The notes: generated by a model from the letters alone, not told the origin. 20,852 nucleotides of DNA from Chloroflexota bacterium (GCA_002725365.1 PBOW01000076.1:1-20852); one strand, 5' to 3'. Positions 6,862 through 14,992 are shown, counted from the first letter of the stretch. Numbers and translations: made by a program.

Positions 6862-8358
6862 ATGAGCCCAAGGCATGTAATTCTAGAAACGTTGCAGGGT
6901 GGATATCACGGTGGGGCTGAGTCGAGACTGATGATTCACGAAGGTACATGTGGCACGGCAACCAACGTCCGGCAGGAAGTTGAACGAGTTGGCTTGATTG
7001 AGGTGTGCGAGGAAAACGACGTGGAGGTCGTATACGGTTCTTGTGATGGGAATTGTTGGGCTGCTCCGTCAGCAACTCTGCGACACGAAAATGATGCTAG
7101 TGAATTTGTGGAGAAGAGATTCTCTAGACTTGACGAGTTAATACGGGTCGAAGATTTCGGAGTGCTGCTGAATGGCATGCAGAGAGGTCAGGGATTCGTT
7201 GATGGGAAGTCGGGGTTGCTGGATCGATTAGGGCGCCTGGATGGGAGCCTTGAGCATGCTGTTTGGTTAGGCGCGTATAGTAATGTCGATCAGATTTTGA
7301 GAGGCTCTAAATCAGACGCCCTCCAAAGAATAGAAGACTGGAAATTGACGGGACGAGGAGGAGCCCATTTTCCCACAGCGTTAAAGTGGCGACTAGCGTC
7401 AGGAAATGAAGGACCTAGATATTTGGTTGTTAATGCCGAAGAGGGCGAACCAGGAGTTTTTAAAGACAGGCATTTACTGGAAGGGGACCCTCACCGATTG
7501 CTGGAAGGTATCTTGATCTGCTGCTTTGTAGTAGGTATCGAGAAAGTATTTATATATGTCAATGGGCAGGCGAGGGCGGCCTTCAATTCCCTAAGTAAGG
7601 CTGTTGAGCAGGCCAAGGCTGCTGGTCTTTTAGGGCCCGAATTTCTGCCGAATGGGTTGCGAGTTGATATTGAGTTACGCCAGGGTGCCGGTGGGTATGT
7701 GTGTGGCGAAGAGTCTGTAATCCTCAATTCGATAGAGGGGGCCCGGCCAGTTCCGCGATTCAAGCCACCATTTGCTACGGATGAAGGTCTTTGGGGGAGA
7801 CCTACTGTTATAAATAATGCCGAAACTCTGGCAGCGGTGACTACCTTGTGGCAAGATGAACCGCCACCAACCAAGCTCGTATCTCTTTCAGGAAATGTTG
7901 CAAGGCCAGGGGTTTATGAAGTTCCTGCGGATGGAACTCTTAGTTGGGCAGGGCTTCTTTTGCAAGCGGGTGGTGAACCTGGCTCAACGCCGGCAATTTT
8001 GCTAGGAGGGCCGTCTGGAGTGTTTGTGATTCCTGAGCGTTACGACGAAAAAATAAAGATGAGCGAAGTGGGGGCAGGAGGACTAGTCGCATTGGCGCCA
8101 GATTCATCCATAAGGTCGGTCGTTCAAGCTCTTACAAAATATAATCTTCGAGAATCGTGTGGGGAGTGTACGCCCTGTCGCGAGGGCACATTGCGACTGG
8201 ATGCACTGCTGTCAGTAGATACGGTGGATTTCGACAAAGTTACGAGTTTGGTCGAAGTAATGAGCGAGGCTTCACTTTGCATGTTGGGCGGCATGGCTGG
8301 CAGGCCAGTATTGAGCGCGATCGAGGATTTTCCGACTATTTGGAAGGGCAAGGCGTAG
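6862..8358 (+). CDS. NuoF/HoxF/FdsB-like NADH-binding flavoprotein
   Basis: The 498-residue protein has a thioredoxin-like N-domain (about 1-80), then the 51 kDa flavoprotein fold. FMN/NADH motif GRGGAHFPTALKW starts at G164, followed by VNAEEGEPGVFKDRHL, a second glycine-rich GAGGYVCGEESVILNSIEG, a SLBB-type domain (VSLSGNVARPGVYEVP), and the [4Fe-4S] motif C433-x2-C436-x2-C439 plus C473. It oxidises NADH (or reduces NAD) and passes electrons to the NuoE-like partner. In the N-domain only C30, C61 and C65 match [2Fe-2S] ligand positions, so that cluster may be lost. I chose ATG 6862, preceded by GGTGG; GTG codons at 6850 and 6853 are alternatives that overlap the NuoE stop. Which catalytic subunit it serves is not visible. 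Confidence 0.92.
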   Translation: MSPRHVILETLQGGYHGGAESRLMIHEGTCGTATNVRQEVERVGLIEVCEENDVEVVYGSCDGNCWAAPSATLRHENDASEFVEKRFSRLDELIRVEDFGVLLNGMQRGQGFVDGKSGLLDRLGRLDGSLEHAVWLGAYSNVDQILRGSKSDALQRIEDWKLTGRGGAHFPTALKWRLASGNEGPRYLVVNAEEGEPGVFKDRHLLEGDPHRLLEGILICCFVVGIEKVFIYVNGQARAAFNSLSKAVEQAKAAGLLGPEFLPNGLRVDIELRQGAGGYVCGEESVILNSIEGARPVPRFKPPFATDEGLWGRPTVINNAETLAAVTTLWQDEPPPTKLVSLSGNVARPGVYEVPADGTLSWAGLLLQAGGEPGSTPAILLGGPSGVFVIPERYDEKIKMSEVGAGGLVALAPDSSIRSVVQALTKYNLRESCGECTPCREGTLRLDALLSVDTVDFDKVTSLVEVMSEASLCMLGGMAGRPVLSAIEDFPTIWKGKA

Positions 8359-9185
8359 TGCTACGCGCAGCTCTTCTGTTGCTCCCGTTGCTATTGATTG
8401 CTTGCGATTCTTCCGACCCCATCTCTGCCGACTCTACTGATGGCAGCAGCGGGACAAGTGCGACTCAGGAGACAGCGGTGGCTACGTCAGTATCGACCGA
8501 GGCCGCGAATCCAACCCCCACAAACACGCCACAGGCGACTCCCATATCCACGGCAAAGACAGGTAATGGAGCTGCGAGTGCTACTGTGACTCCGTCTGTT
8601 GCGAAAACCCCACCACCGCGGGTGAGTGAACTTGAAGAATTTGTAAAGGCTTATGGTTACCCCGATAGCGCTGATTTCGGGACATTAATTATTGAGCGCT
8701 TGGGTATCGAAGCGAAGATAACAGTCCGGAAGGTCAATAGAGATCAAGATATGCCTAATCCATATGGACCGGCCGACGTGGTGTTGTATGACTTAAGTGA
8801 CTGGCCAGATATCGGCGGTATGCCAGGATCAGGAAATATGGTTTTAGCGGGTCACAGAGATTATTCAGGATGGGTTCCTTATGCAGGTGTGCGCTTCGGA
8901 CCCAGCTGGGGGGTTTTCCAGAATCTCAATGCGCTCGGGTCCGACGATCGAATTTCCTTAGAGTACCAAGGTGAGCGATTTGATTATGAAGTCACCCGTA
9001 AATGGATGGTGGATATCAGCTTGTCAGAGGAATCAGCAAACCCGAGCGAGTTCTGGGTGCCATTCTGGCAAGCAGATCCAGGCGTCGAGTCGATCACACT
9101 TTACACGTGTGCAGGACAATTTAGCCAAGAGACATCATCCTATGACAAGAGGGTGATAGTGCGAGCTGTACGAGTAGGTAGGTGA
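8358..9185 (+). CDS. Sortase-family transpeptidase, predicted lipoprotein
   Basis: The start is a GTG at 8358 that shares its G with the last base of the nuoF stop; an open frame upstream is only a nuoF shadow. The 275-residue product begins with a lipoprotein signal peptide (LRAALLLLPLLLIAC, lipobox LIAC, C16), followed by a Ser/Thr/Pro/Ala-rich linker to about residue 85. The sortase domain follows with the catalytic triad: H166 (VLAGHRD), C251 (TLYTC) and R265 (DKRVIV). Sortases cleave surface proteins at a sorting motif and attach them to cell-wall amines or to each other. It resembles class D/E/F enzymes, and anchoring by lipid rather than a transmembrane helix is unusual. No LPxTG-like substrate is encoded in the window. 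The next gene, purH, overlaps or follows closely. Confidence 0.87.
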   Translation: MLRAALLLLPLLLIACDSSDPISADSTDGSSGTSATQETAVATSVSTEAANPTPTNTPQATPISTAKTGNGAASATVTPSVAKTPPPRVSELEEFVKAYGYPDSADFGTLIIERLGIEAKITVRKVNRDQDMPNPYGPADVVLYDLSDWPDIGGMPGSGNMVLAGHRDYSGWVPYAGVRFGPSWGVFQNLNALGSDDRISLEYQGERFDYEVTRKWMVDISLSEESANPSEFWVPFWQADPGVESITLYTCAGQFSQETSSYDKRVIVRAVRVGR

Positions 9186-9199
9186 GGGATGAAATCAAC

Positions 9200-10789
9200 G
9201 TGAAGAAGACTGCACTTATTGCCGTATCAGATAAACGAGATCTGGCGCCCTTGGTAACGAGCCTTAGCAATCAGGGGTGGGAGATTCTAGCGACCGGAGG
9301 AACAGCCAAGGTAATTACATCGCTGGGGGTCGCTGTGACTCAGGTTGCTGAGCGAACGCAAATCCCGGAAATGCTGGGTGGTCGAGTCAAAACACTGCAT
9401 CCTAAGATCCATGGTGGAATTTTGTTCCGGCGAGGTGATTCATCGGACCTGCGCGAAATTGAGCAATACGATATCCAGTCGATCGATCTTGTTGTGTGCA
9501 ATTTGTACCCATTTAGGGAAACTATCGGTAACGCAGACCATACTGATGACGAAGCCCTAGATCAGATAGATATTGGTGGGCCCACCATGATTAGGGCGGC
9601 TGCTAAAAACTACAAAGATGTATTAGTCTTGGTCGATCCGGCTGACTATGAGTTGGTGGTTGAGGCCCTGCAGGCTGGCATGGATGGGCTGTCCAACCTG
9701 CCGTTAACGACCCGCAGGAGTCTAGCAAGCAAGGCATTCAGCCATGTCGCCAGTTACGACGGAGCAATTTCCGGCTATCTTGCAGCAGATGATGAATCAT
9801 TTCCAGGTGAATTAACAATAAGTGGTGTACTTCAGTCGAATCTGCGGTATGGGGAGAATCCACACCAGCGAGGTGCCTTGTATAGAGCAGAGGGAATTAC
9901 AACTTCTGGTCTAGGTGGCTATCAGCAGCACCACGGACTTTCTATGTCATATGTGAATGTTTTGGACGCAGACGCCGCTTTCAGGTGTGTGTCGGACTTT
10001 GACACACCTGCGGTGACGATTGTGAAACATACTAACCCGTGCTGTGCCGCAGTGATGAACTCTGAGCCGAGTGGAGAGGCGCTTTCTGGGCTATATGAGA
10101 AGGCACTGCTCGGAGGCGATTATGTCTCAGCATATGGCGGTATCATCGCGGTCAATCGGATTGTCGACTTTGATCTGGCCGCGGCCATCAGGGACGTGCG
10201 ACATCCGGAGTCAGGACAAAGAATGTTGTACGACATTATCGTGGCACCTGGCTACGAACTTGACGCCTTGGAGCACCTTAAGAAAAAGTCCAAGAACTTG
10301 AGGATCTTAGAAGTAGAGCCGACCGGGGATCGAGCGAGAGGACTCGAAATCAGAACAATCGAAGGAGGCTTTCTGGTTCAGACACCTGACGCCATTGAAG
10401 ATATAACTTTGGAGGTTGTTAGCGAAGTAGGGATGGATGAGGAAACAAAGCGCGAGCTACGCGTGGCATGGATTCTATCCAAGCATGTCTCCTCTAATGC
10501 GGTCGTGTTTGTAAAGGACGGAGTTATGGTGGGCATGGGTGCAGGTCAGCCAAATAGGGTGCAGTCAGCGAGGCTCGCAGCTCTTCAGGCGGGCGAGAGG
10601 GCCGTTGGCGCAGTTTGTGCTACAGACGCATTTCTGCCGTTCCCAGACACTCTCGTGGTTGCCGCAGAGGCAGGATGTGTTGCGGTAGTACATACAGGTG
10701 GCTCAATTCGTGATGCTGAATCAGTCGAAGAGGCCAACAGAAGAGGAATTGTTCTGGCAGTGACCGGCTATAGGCATTTCAGACATTGA
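9200..10789 (+). CDS. purH: Bifunctional AICAR formyltransferase/IMP cyclohydrolase
   Basis: The 529-residue product has the methylglyoxal-synthase-like IMP cyclohydrolase domain first (TALIAVSDKRDLAPLV, EILATGGTAKVI, PEMLGGRVKTLHPKIHGGIL), then the AICAR transformylase domain with the catalytic Lys-His pair K276-H277 in VKHTNPC, plus SNAVVFVKDG and GAGQPNRVQSARLA. It catalyses the last two steps of purine synthesis, AICAR to FAICAR to IMP, using 10-formyl-tetrahydrofolate. I prefer the GTG at 9200 (MKKTALIAVSDK), which has AGGG about 11 bases upstream and matches the family start; a GTG at 9182 would add six residues and overlap the sortase gene by 4 bases. It opens a purine gene run (purH, purM, yccU-like, purF). 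Confidence 0.95.
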   Translation: MKKTALIAVSDKRDLAPLVTSLSNQGWEILATGGTAKVITSLGVAVTQVAERTQIPEMLGGRVKTLHPKIHGGILFRRGDSSDLREIEQYDIQSIDLVVCNLYPFRETIGNADHTDDEALDQIDIGGPTMIRAAAKNYKDVLVLVDPADYELVVEALQAGMDGLSNLPLTTRRSLASKAFSHVASYDGAISGYLAADDESFPGELTISGVLQSNLRYGENPHQRGALYRAEGITTSGLGGYQQHHGLSMSYVNVLDADAAFRCVSDFDTPAVTIVKHTNPCCAAVMNSEPSGEALSGLYEKALLGGDYVSAYGGIIAVNRIVDFDLAAAIRDVRHPESGQRMLYDIIVAPGYELDALEHLKKKSKNLRILEVEPTGDRARGLEIRTIEGGFLVQTPDAIEDITLEVVSEVGMDEETKRELRVAWILSKHVSSNAVVFVKDGVMVGMGAGQPNRVQSARLAALQAGERAVGAVCATDAFLPFPDTLVVAAEAGCVAVVHTGGSIRDAESVEEANRRGIVLAVTGYRHFRH

Positions 10790-10853
10790 TTGATTCGACA
10801 GCGTACGCCTGCACCGATAGACTGAAGGCGTCTCAGGGAGGTATCAGTAACTT

Positions 10854-10913
10854 ATGAGTTTTGATTGCCCTCACAGCTCGTTCTCTGGCAGAAAAGATGT
10901 CCGCCTTGCCTGA
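10854..10913 (+). other. 19-codon leader ORF with strong ribosome-binding site before purM
   Basis: GGGAGGT at 10836-10842 is one of the best ribosome-binding sites in the window, yet it points to an ATG at 10854 that is out of frame with purM. The 19-codon ORF (MSFDCPHSSFSGRKDVRLA) ends at a TGA at 10911-10913, just past the likely purM ATG at 10897. Ribosomes finishing this ORF could re-initiate backwards on purM. It could also be a fortuitous ORF, or mark a sequencing indel. No similarity to known leader peptides is recognised. Confidence 0.4.
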
Positions 10914-11976
10914 GGCTTCCGAACCATTAACCTACGCCGCATCGGGCGTCGATCTTGAGGCTGATGCCGTCCGGATAAAAGATATAGTGACTCAAGTAAA
11001 GAGAACTCACCAAGGACAGCCTGTTATTCCATTGCCCGGTGGATTCGCTGGGGGGATCAATGTCTTGGAGATGGAAGAGCCTATCGTGGCGTGTACCGAC
11101 GGGGTAGGAACTAAGACTATATTGCACTCTTTGTGCGGCACATTTGAATATGCCGGCAGGGATGTGGTAGCAAATAACATAAATGATTTGATCGTGACAG
11201 GGGCAACTCCGACGGCATTTCTTGACTACTTGGCAATGTCTGATCTCCCCGAAGGTGCAGTCGTAGATGTTGTCCGCGGGGTGGCCACTGCCTGTATTGA
11301 GGATGGGATTGCTTTGATATCAGGTGAAACGGCAGAGATGCCAGATATTTACGCTTCAGGTCATTTCGATCTTGCAGGAACCGCACTGGGAGTTCTTCGG
11401 CGAGGGGATAGAATCGACCCAGCTGAAATATGTGCTGGCGATATAGTCATATCGCTATCTTCTGGCGGACTTATGACGAACGGATACTCCTTAGCTCGAG
11501 CAGCTTTGGGTATTGGGGGTGATGACAGTGAGGGCGAAAGTCGTCAGTTACTTGAAACGCGCCCGATAGAACTTTCCGGCGAAAGTGTCGGCGAGGCTTT
11601 GACGAGACCGCACCCATCCTTTTGGAAACAAGTGGATCGCTTGCGTAAAGATGAAATACGACTGAAGGGGATGGCCCACATTACGGGCGGTGGAATTGCA
11701 GGCAATCTCGGGCGGATTATTCCAGACCATCTATCGGCCGATATCGATCCAGGGACATGGGTAATTCCGCCGATTTTCGGACTGGTTCAGGAGAGGGGTT
11801 CTATCCAAACTGAGGAAATGTTCAGAGTTTTCAACATGGGTTTGGGAATCATTTGTATCCTGTCACCAGAAGATTTCGAGAATGTGGCGTTGAAAGAAAC
11901 CGGATTTTTCCAAGTTGGTGAAATTTCGAGAACAGATTCGTCCTCTCGGGTTAATTTGAAAGGACTGGCAAATTGA
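10897..11976 (+). CDS. purM: Phosphoribosylformylglycinamidine cyclo-ligase (AIR synthetase)
   Basis: The 359-residue product carries the PurM signature: LTYAASGVDLEAD at the N-terminus, then PIVACTDGVGTKT (ATP/metal region), VVANNINDLIVTGATPTAFLDYLA, LISGETAEMPDIY, SLSSGGLMTNGYSLAR, and HITGGGIAGNLGRI. It closes FGAM to AIR with ATP in purine synthesis. I chose ATG 10897 because homologous sequence begins just after it; a TTG at 10861 in the same frame would add 12 residues. Neither has its own good ribosome-binding site: the strong one at 10836 fits an overlapping short ORF instead. The stop overlaps the TTG start of the next gene, so the unit is translationally coupled. Confidence 0.94.
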   Translation: MSALPEASEPLTYAASGVDLEADAVRIKDIVTQVKRTHQGQPVIPLPGGFAGGINVLEMEEPIVACTDGVGTKTILHSLCGTFEYAGRDVVANNINDLIVTGATPTAFLDYLAMSDLPEGAVVDVVRGVATACIEDGIALISGETAEMPDIYASGHFDLAGTALGVLRRGDRIDPAEICAGDIVISLSSGGLMTNGYSLARAALGIGGDDSEGESRQLLETRPIELSGESVGEALTRPHPSFWKQVDRLRKDEIRLKGMAHITGGGIAGNLGRIIPDHLSADIDPGTWVIPPIFGLVQERGSIQTEEMFRVFNMGLGIICILSPEDFENVALKETGFFQVGEISRTDSSSRVNLKGLAN

Positions 11977-12392
11977 CTGTTGAGGCTGACCCGATCGAAC
12001 TGATGAAAAAGTCAAAATCTATTGCGGTAGTAGGGGTTTCTGCTAGGCCGAATAGGCCCTCTTATGAGGTGGCCGAGTATTTAATTGAGGTTGGGTACGA
12101 AGTGTTTCTTGTGAATCCGAGAGAGACAGAAATTCTCGGCAGGAGAGTGTATGACAGCATTAGCAGTCTTCCTAAGAAAGTCGACATAGTCGATATTTTC
12201 CGGAAGGCTTCGGATGTTCCTCCGGTAGTTGAAGATGCAATTAGGGCCGGAGCGGGTGCCATTTGGATGCAGCTTGATATTGTCAATGAGGCAGCAGCAA
12301 ATGAGGCGGCCTCGGCCGGCTTAGAAGTAGTGATGGATCGATGTACCAAGATCGAGCACAAGAAAATTGTGGATGTGGAGCAATCGGAATGA
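11973..12392 (+). CDS. CoA-binding domain protein (YccU family)
   Basis: The 139-residue protein is a stand-alone CoA_binding Rossmann domain like E. coli YccU. It has SIAVVGVSARPNRPSYEVAEYLIEVGYEVFLVNPRE (nucleotide-binding loop and second strand), VDIVDIFRKASDVPPVVEDAI, AIWMQLDIVNEAA, and the family's ending VVMDRCTKIEH. The biochemical role is not settled in the family; CoA binding is known for the domain. The TTG start at 11973 overlaps the purM stop and the stop overlaps the purF ATG (ATGA), so it is locked between two purine enzymes. That may mean a link to purine synthesis or only an efficient insertion point. An ATG at 12003 is an alternative start but would be less well coupled. Confidence 0.86.
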   Translation: MTVEADPIELMKKSKSIAVVGVSARPNRPSYEVAEYLIEVGYEVFLVNPRETEILGRRVYDSISSLPKKVDIVDIFRKASDVPPVVEDAIRAGAGAIWMQLDIVNEAAANEAASAGLEVVMDRCTKIEHKKIVDVEQSE

Positions 12393-13897
12393 CCGGGTCC
12401 GGAGATTGCCTGAGTGAGAAATGCGGGATTTTTGGCGTTTATGCGCCGGACGAGGATGTGGCGAGATTAACATTTTTTGGTATCTATTCACTGCAGCATC
12501 GCGGTCAAGAGTCAGCGGGGATTGCAGCGACCGACGGAACACGTATTCGTATTGAATCAGGAATGGGCTTGGTGTCACAGGCTTTCGATGAACAACGATT
12601 AGCAGCACTACCGGGTCGATCAGCTATAGGCCATACTCGATATTCTACGACAGGCTCTACGCTGGCTTGTAATACGCAACCTTTGTTAGTGAGCGGCATA
12701 CACGGCGAGTTCGCGCTGGCGCATAATGGCAATGTAGTTAACTCAAACGAGCTGAAGGCTGCTCTGGGGCTCGAAGATTTCCCATTTGAAACCACGACAG
12801 ATTCTGAGGTCCTAGCAAAGATTCTTAGCGATGGTCCGGATCTTGATTTGATGGATAGGTTTGCTTATATGATGAGGCGGGCCAATGGTGCCTATTCTCT
12901 GGCTGTTTTGACGAGGGAGGCTATTTTTGGCGTCCGTGACCCATTGGGTATTCGTCCACTTTGCATCGGTAAATTGCCTACACGAGAAGGAAGTAGGGGG
13001 GGATGGGTTATAGCCTCGGAAACCTGTGCTTTGGATCATCTCGGTGCAGAGGTGATACGGGAGGTGGAACCGGGTGAGGTAGTACGGATTGATTCCGATG
13101 GAATTACCTCTTTCTTCCCTCTCGGCACGAATGAACGATCTGACGCGGATGAGAAGCTTTGCCTGTTCGAATTCATTTATTTTGCCAGGCCAGATTCTGT
13201 CATTTCTGGATCATTGCTGCACGAGGTTAGAAGAAGAATGGGAGGCCGACTTGCCGAAGAACATCCGGCAGATGTCGATATAGTTATCGGCGTTCCTGAC
13301 TCCGCCACTCCGGCTGCAATTGGTTATGCCGAGGCGAGTGGAATTCCGTATGTCGAGGCTTTGGTGAAGAATAGATATGTTGGCCGGACATTCATTAAGC
13401 CCGACCAGAGATTAAGAGAGCGCGATGTTGAACTTAAGCTCAATCCGTTAAAAAACGTTTTAGATGGAAAGAGAGTGCTAGTTGTTGACGATTCGATTGT
13501 CCGAGGCACCACCACTCCTAGGGTCGTTAGAATGCTGAGGGAGGCCGGCGCCATAGAGGTACACATGAGGATTTCCGCTCCACCTATTACGCACCCATGT
13601 CCGTATGGAACAGATATGGCGACTCGAGGGGAATTGATCGCCGCGCAAAATCTGTTGAAAGATGAAATGAGCGTAGATGTAGATGCTATTAGGGAACACG
13701 TTGGCGCAGACAGCCTTCGGTATATTTCGTTAGAAGGCGCGAGCTGGGCCACTAAGCGCGGGGAAGGTCACTGTTCTGGCTGTTTTACGGGTATTTATCC
13801 TTCCGAGGGGATCCCTTTACAGCTGGATAAATTTGAGCTAGAAGATGGGCCGGATCTCGATTCTACCCCTGCTATTCTTCCGCTAATTAGATCCTAA
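12389..13897 (+). CDS. purF: Amidophosphoribosyltransferase (glutamine PRPP amidotransferase), [4Fe-4S] type
   Basis: The 502-residue product starts with an 11-residue propeptide; the catalytic N-terminal cysteine after cleavage is C12 (CGIFGVYAP). The glutaminase domain shows LQHRGQESAGIA, GHTRYSTTGS and LAHNGNVVN. The phosphoribosyltransferase domain has CLFEFIYFARPDS and the PRPP loop VLVVDDSIVRGTT. All four cysteine sites of the B. subtilis-type iron-sulfur enzyme are present (CLFEFIY, HPCPYGTD and CSGC), indicating an oxygen-sensitive [4Fe-4S] PurF. It catalyses the first committed step of purine synthesis. The ATG at 12389 overlaps the stop of the YccU-like gene. It ends this plus-strand run and overlaps the convergent gene at 13894 by 4 bases. 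Confidence 0.96.
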   Translation: MTGSGDCLSEKCGIFGVYAPDEDVARLTFFGIYSLQHRGQESAGIAATDGTRIRIESGMGLVSQAFDEQRLAALPGRSAIGHTRYSTTGSTLACNTQPLLVSGIHGEFALAHNGNVVNSNELKAALGLEDFPFETTTDSEVLAKILSDGPDLDLMDRFAYMMRRANGAYSLAVLTREAIFGVRDPLGIRPLCIGKLPTREGSRGGWVIASETCALDHLGAEVIREVEPGEVVRIDSDGITSFFPLGTNERSDADEKLCLFEFIYFARPDSVISGSLLHEVRRRMGGRLAEEHPADVDIVIGVPDSATPAAIGYAEASGIPYVEALVKNRYVGRTFIKPDQRLRERDVELKLNPLKNVLDGKRVLVVDDSIVRGTTTPRVVRMLREAGAIEVHMRISAPPITHPCPYGTDMATRGELIAAQNLLKDEMSVDVDAIREHVGADSLRYISLEGASWATKRGEGHCSGCFTGIYPSEGIPLQLDKFELEDGPDLDSTPAILPLIRS

Positions 13898-14532
13898 TCG
13901 TCCATCGCCCAGTTAGGTATATCGCCTTCTACAAGATTCGAATGGCTCATATTCGCTAGCAATAGGCCAAGACTGTTGGCGTTCTCGAGAGTGCCGGGTG
14001 CCAACGATCTGGGTGAGCTCAAGCTAGCGATCTCAAATTGTTTCTGGTTATCCTTAATCAGAATTATTTGCCAACTGACTACATCCCGCAGATCACCCGA
14101 TGCGTGCTCGGCCAGATAATCACCTTCTATCTGGAAACGGTCAATGCGATTGAATGGAATCATTTCCTGTGTGCCGATGCCTAAACCAAAATACCTTTGT
14201 TGGACTCGGCAGGTTGATTTGTCTTTTTCCATCAAGAAATTGGTGCCAGCGATAGCGTAGACCAAACTTAGGATAGTGGTCGGTCCGAAAATAATAATCA
14301 CAATCAGGAGCATTCCTAGTAGCCAAAGAGGATGGGTGTCTAGGCCTAAAACAAGGATTAGCACCGCAATGCCAGTCACACATCCTTGGACCACAGGCCC
14401 AACGAGAGTCGCAAGCGAGGGGCGAATAACGATTTTCTCGGAATCGCAGTGTGCAGTACTCTTATGCAGTTTCAGCCGTTGGTATGATGAATCGTTCACT
14501 AAGACAATGTTAGCGCTGAAGTGTTGTAGCAT
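13894..14532 (-). CDS. Hypothetical membrane protein with two transmembrane helices
   Basis: I do not recognise a family for this 212-residue protein. It has a hydrophilic N-terminus (1-40), two adjacent hydrophobic helices (about 43-65 and 68-94) with a short polar turn (THP) between them, then a roughly 115-residue soluble domain rich in alternating hydrophobic residues. That domain includes FLMEKDKSTCRVQQRYFGL and MIPFNRIDRFQIEGDY, a beta-rich pattern reminiscent of bacterial PH-like domains behind two helices. Localisation is predicted to be the cytoplasmic membrane with the soluble domain in the cytoplasm. It is convergent with purF, overlapping its last 4 bases, and divergent from the Trm112-like gene. 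Confidence 0.7.
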   Translation of the reverse strand: MLQHFSANIVLVNDSSYQRLKLHKSTAHCDSEKIVIRPSLATLVGPVVQGCVTGIAVLILVLGLDTHPLWLLGMLLIVIIIFGPTTILSLVYAIAGTNFLMEKDKSTCRVQQRYFGLGIGTQEMIPFNRIDRFQIEGDYLAEHASGDLRDVVSWQIILIKDNQKQFEIASLSSPRSLAPGTLENANSLGLLLANMSHSNLVEGDIPNWAMDD

Positions 14533-14565
14533 GAACGTAATGTTTAGTCATGGAGACTGAGTGAT

Positions 14566-14760
14566 ATGAAAGTCGATCTTCTGGAAATATTGGCCTGCCC
14601 GATGTGTAAGGCTTCATTAAAACTTGAAACAACTTCGAAGGATGGTCTGGATGTAATTGAGGGTGCACTTATCTGTGACTCGTGTCCCGAAAAATATCCG
14701 ATTGAGGAAGGCATACCGAATTTACTTCCTCCAGATTTAAGAGACAACTTAGGAGATTAG
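14566..14760 (+). CDS. Trm112-family zinc protein
   Basis: The 64-residue protein matches the Trm112/YcaR family: MKVDLLEILACPMCKASLKL, a variable middle, then ALICDSCPEKYPIEEGIPNLLP. Two CxxC pairs, C11/C14 and C37/C40, would bind one zinc. In eukaryotes and archaea Trm112 activates methyltransferases; bacterial forms are small companions of unknown or chaperone-like role. GGAG at 14551 is somewhat far from the ATG, with GAGTGAT closer. A small membrane protein gene follows 4 bases later on the same strand. Confidence 0.88.
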   Translation: MKVDLLEILACPMCKASLKLETTSKDGLDVIEGALICDSCPEKYPIEEGIPNLLPPDLRDNLGD

Positions 14761-14764
14761 CGAC

Positions 14765-14992
14765 GTGCAGCCGGAGTTAATAACTGACCAGTCGAGATCT
14801 CTCGGTAGGATAATGATCGCTCTCTCACTAGCGTCCCCTTTTCTGTTACTTATTGGAATAGCGAAGAGATCCTACTTTGTGATAGCGATTCCGCTGCTAT
14901 TGATGGTAACAATAGTGTCGGGTGTCTCACTTTGGGCTGGTTGTACGATGGCGAACCCTATTTCCGATGAATCTGACAGCCGCGAAAGTTAA
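14765..14992 (+). CDS. Small two-helix membrane protein
   Basis: The 75-residue protein starts with GTG 4 bases after the Trm112-like stop. It has two predicted transmembrane helices (about 16-33, IMIALSLASPFLLLIGIA, and 37-59, YFVIAIPLLLMVTIVSGVSLWAG) joined by a short basic turn (KRS), and an acidic, serine-rich tail. I recognise no family. Tight spacing and coherent hydrophobicity support it as a real gene cotranscribed with the Trm112-like gene. Confidence 0.65.
   Translation: MQPELITDQSRSLGRIMIALSLASPFLLLIGIAKRSYFVIAIPLLLMVTIVSGVSLWAGCTMANPISDESDSRES

Noticed and set aside
8157-8357. Upstream extension of the sortase frame inside nuoF
   Set aside because: It is the shadow of the NuoF C-terminus in another frame; the GTG at 8358 gives a clean lipoprotein signal peptide.
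10805-10831. Inverted repeat ACGCCT/AGGCGT with a 15-base loop between purH and purM, as terminator or riboswitch
   Set aside because: The stem is only 6 bp with a long loop and no U-tract, and it does not resemble a known purine riboswitch.
12341-12388. Upstream extension of purF
   Set aside because: It overlaps the CoA-binding gene and lies before the propeptide; the ATG at 12389 gives the expected short leader before the catalytic cysteine.
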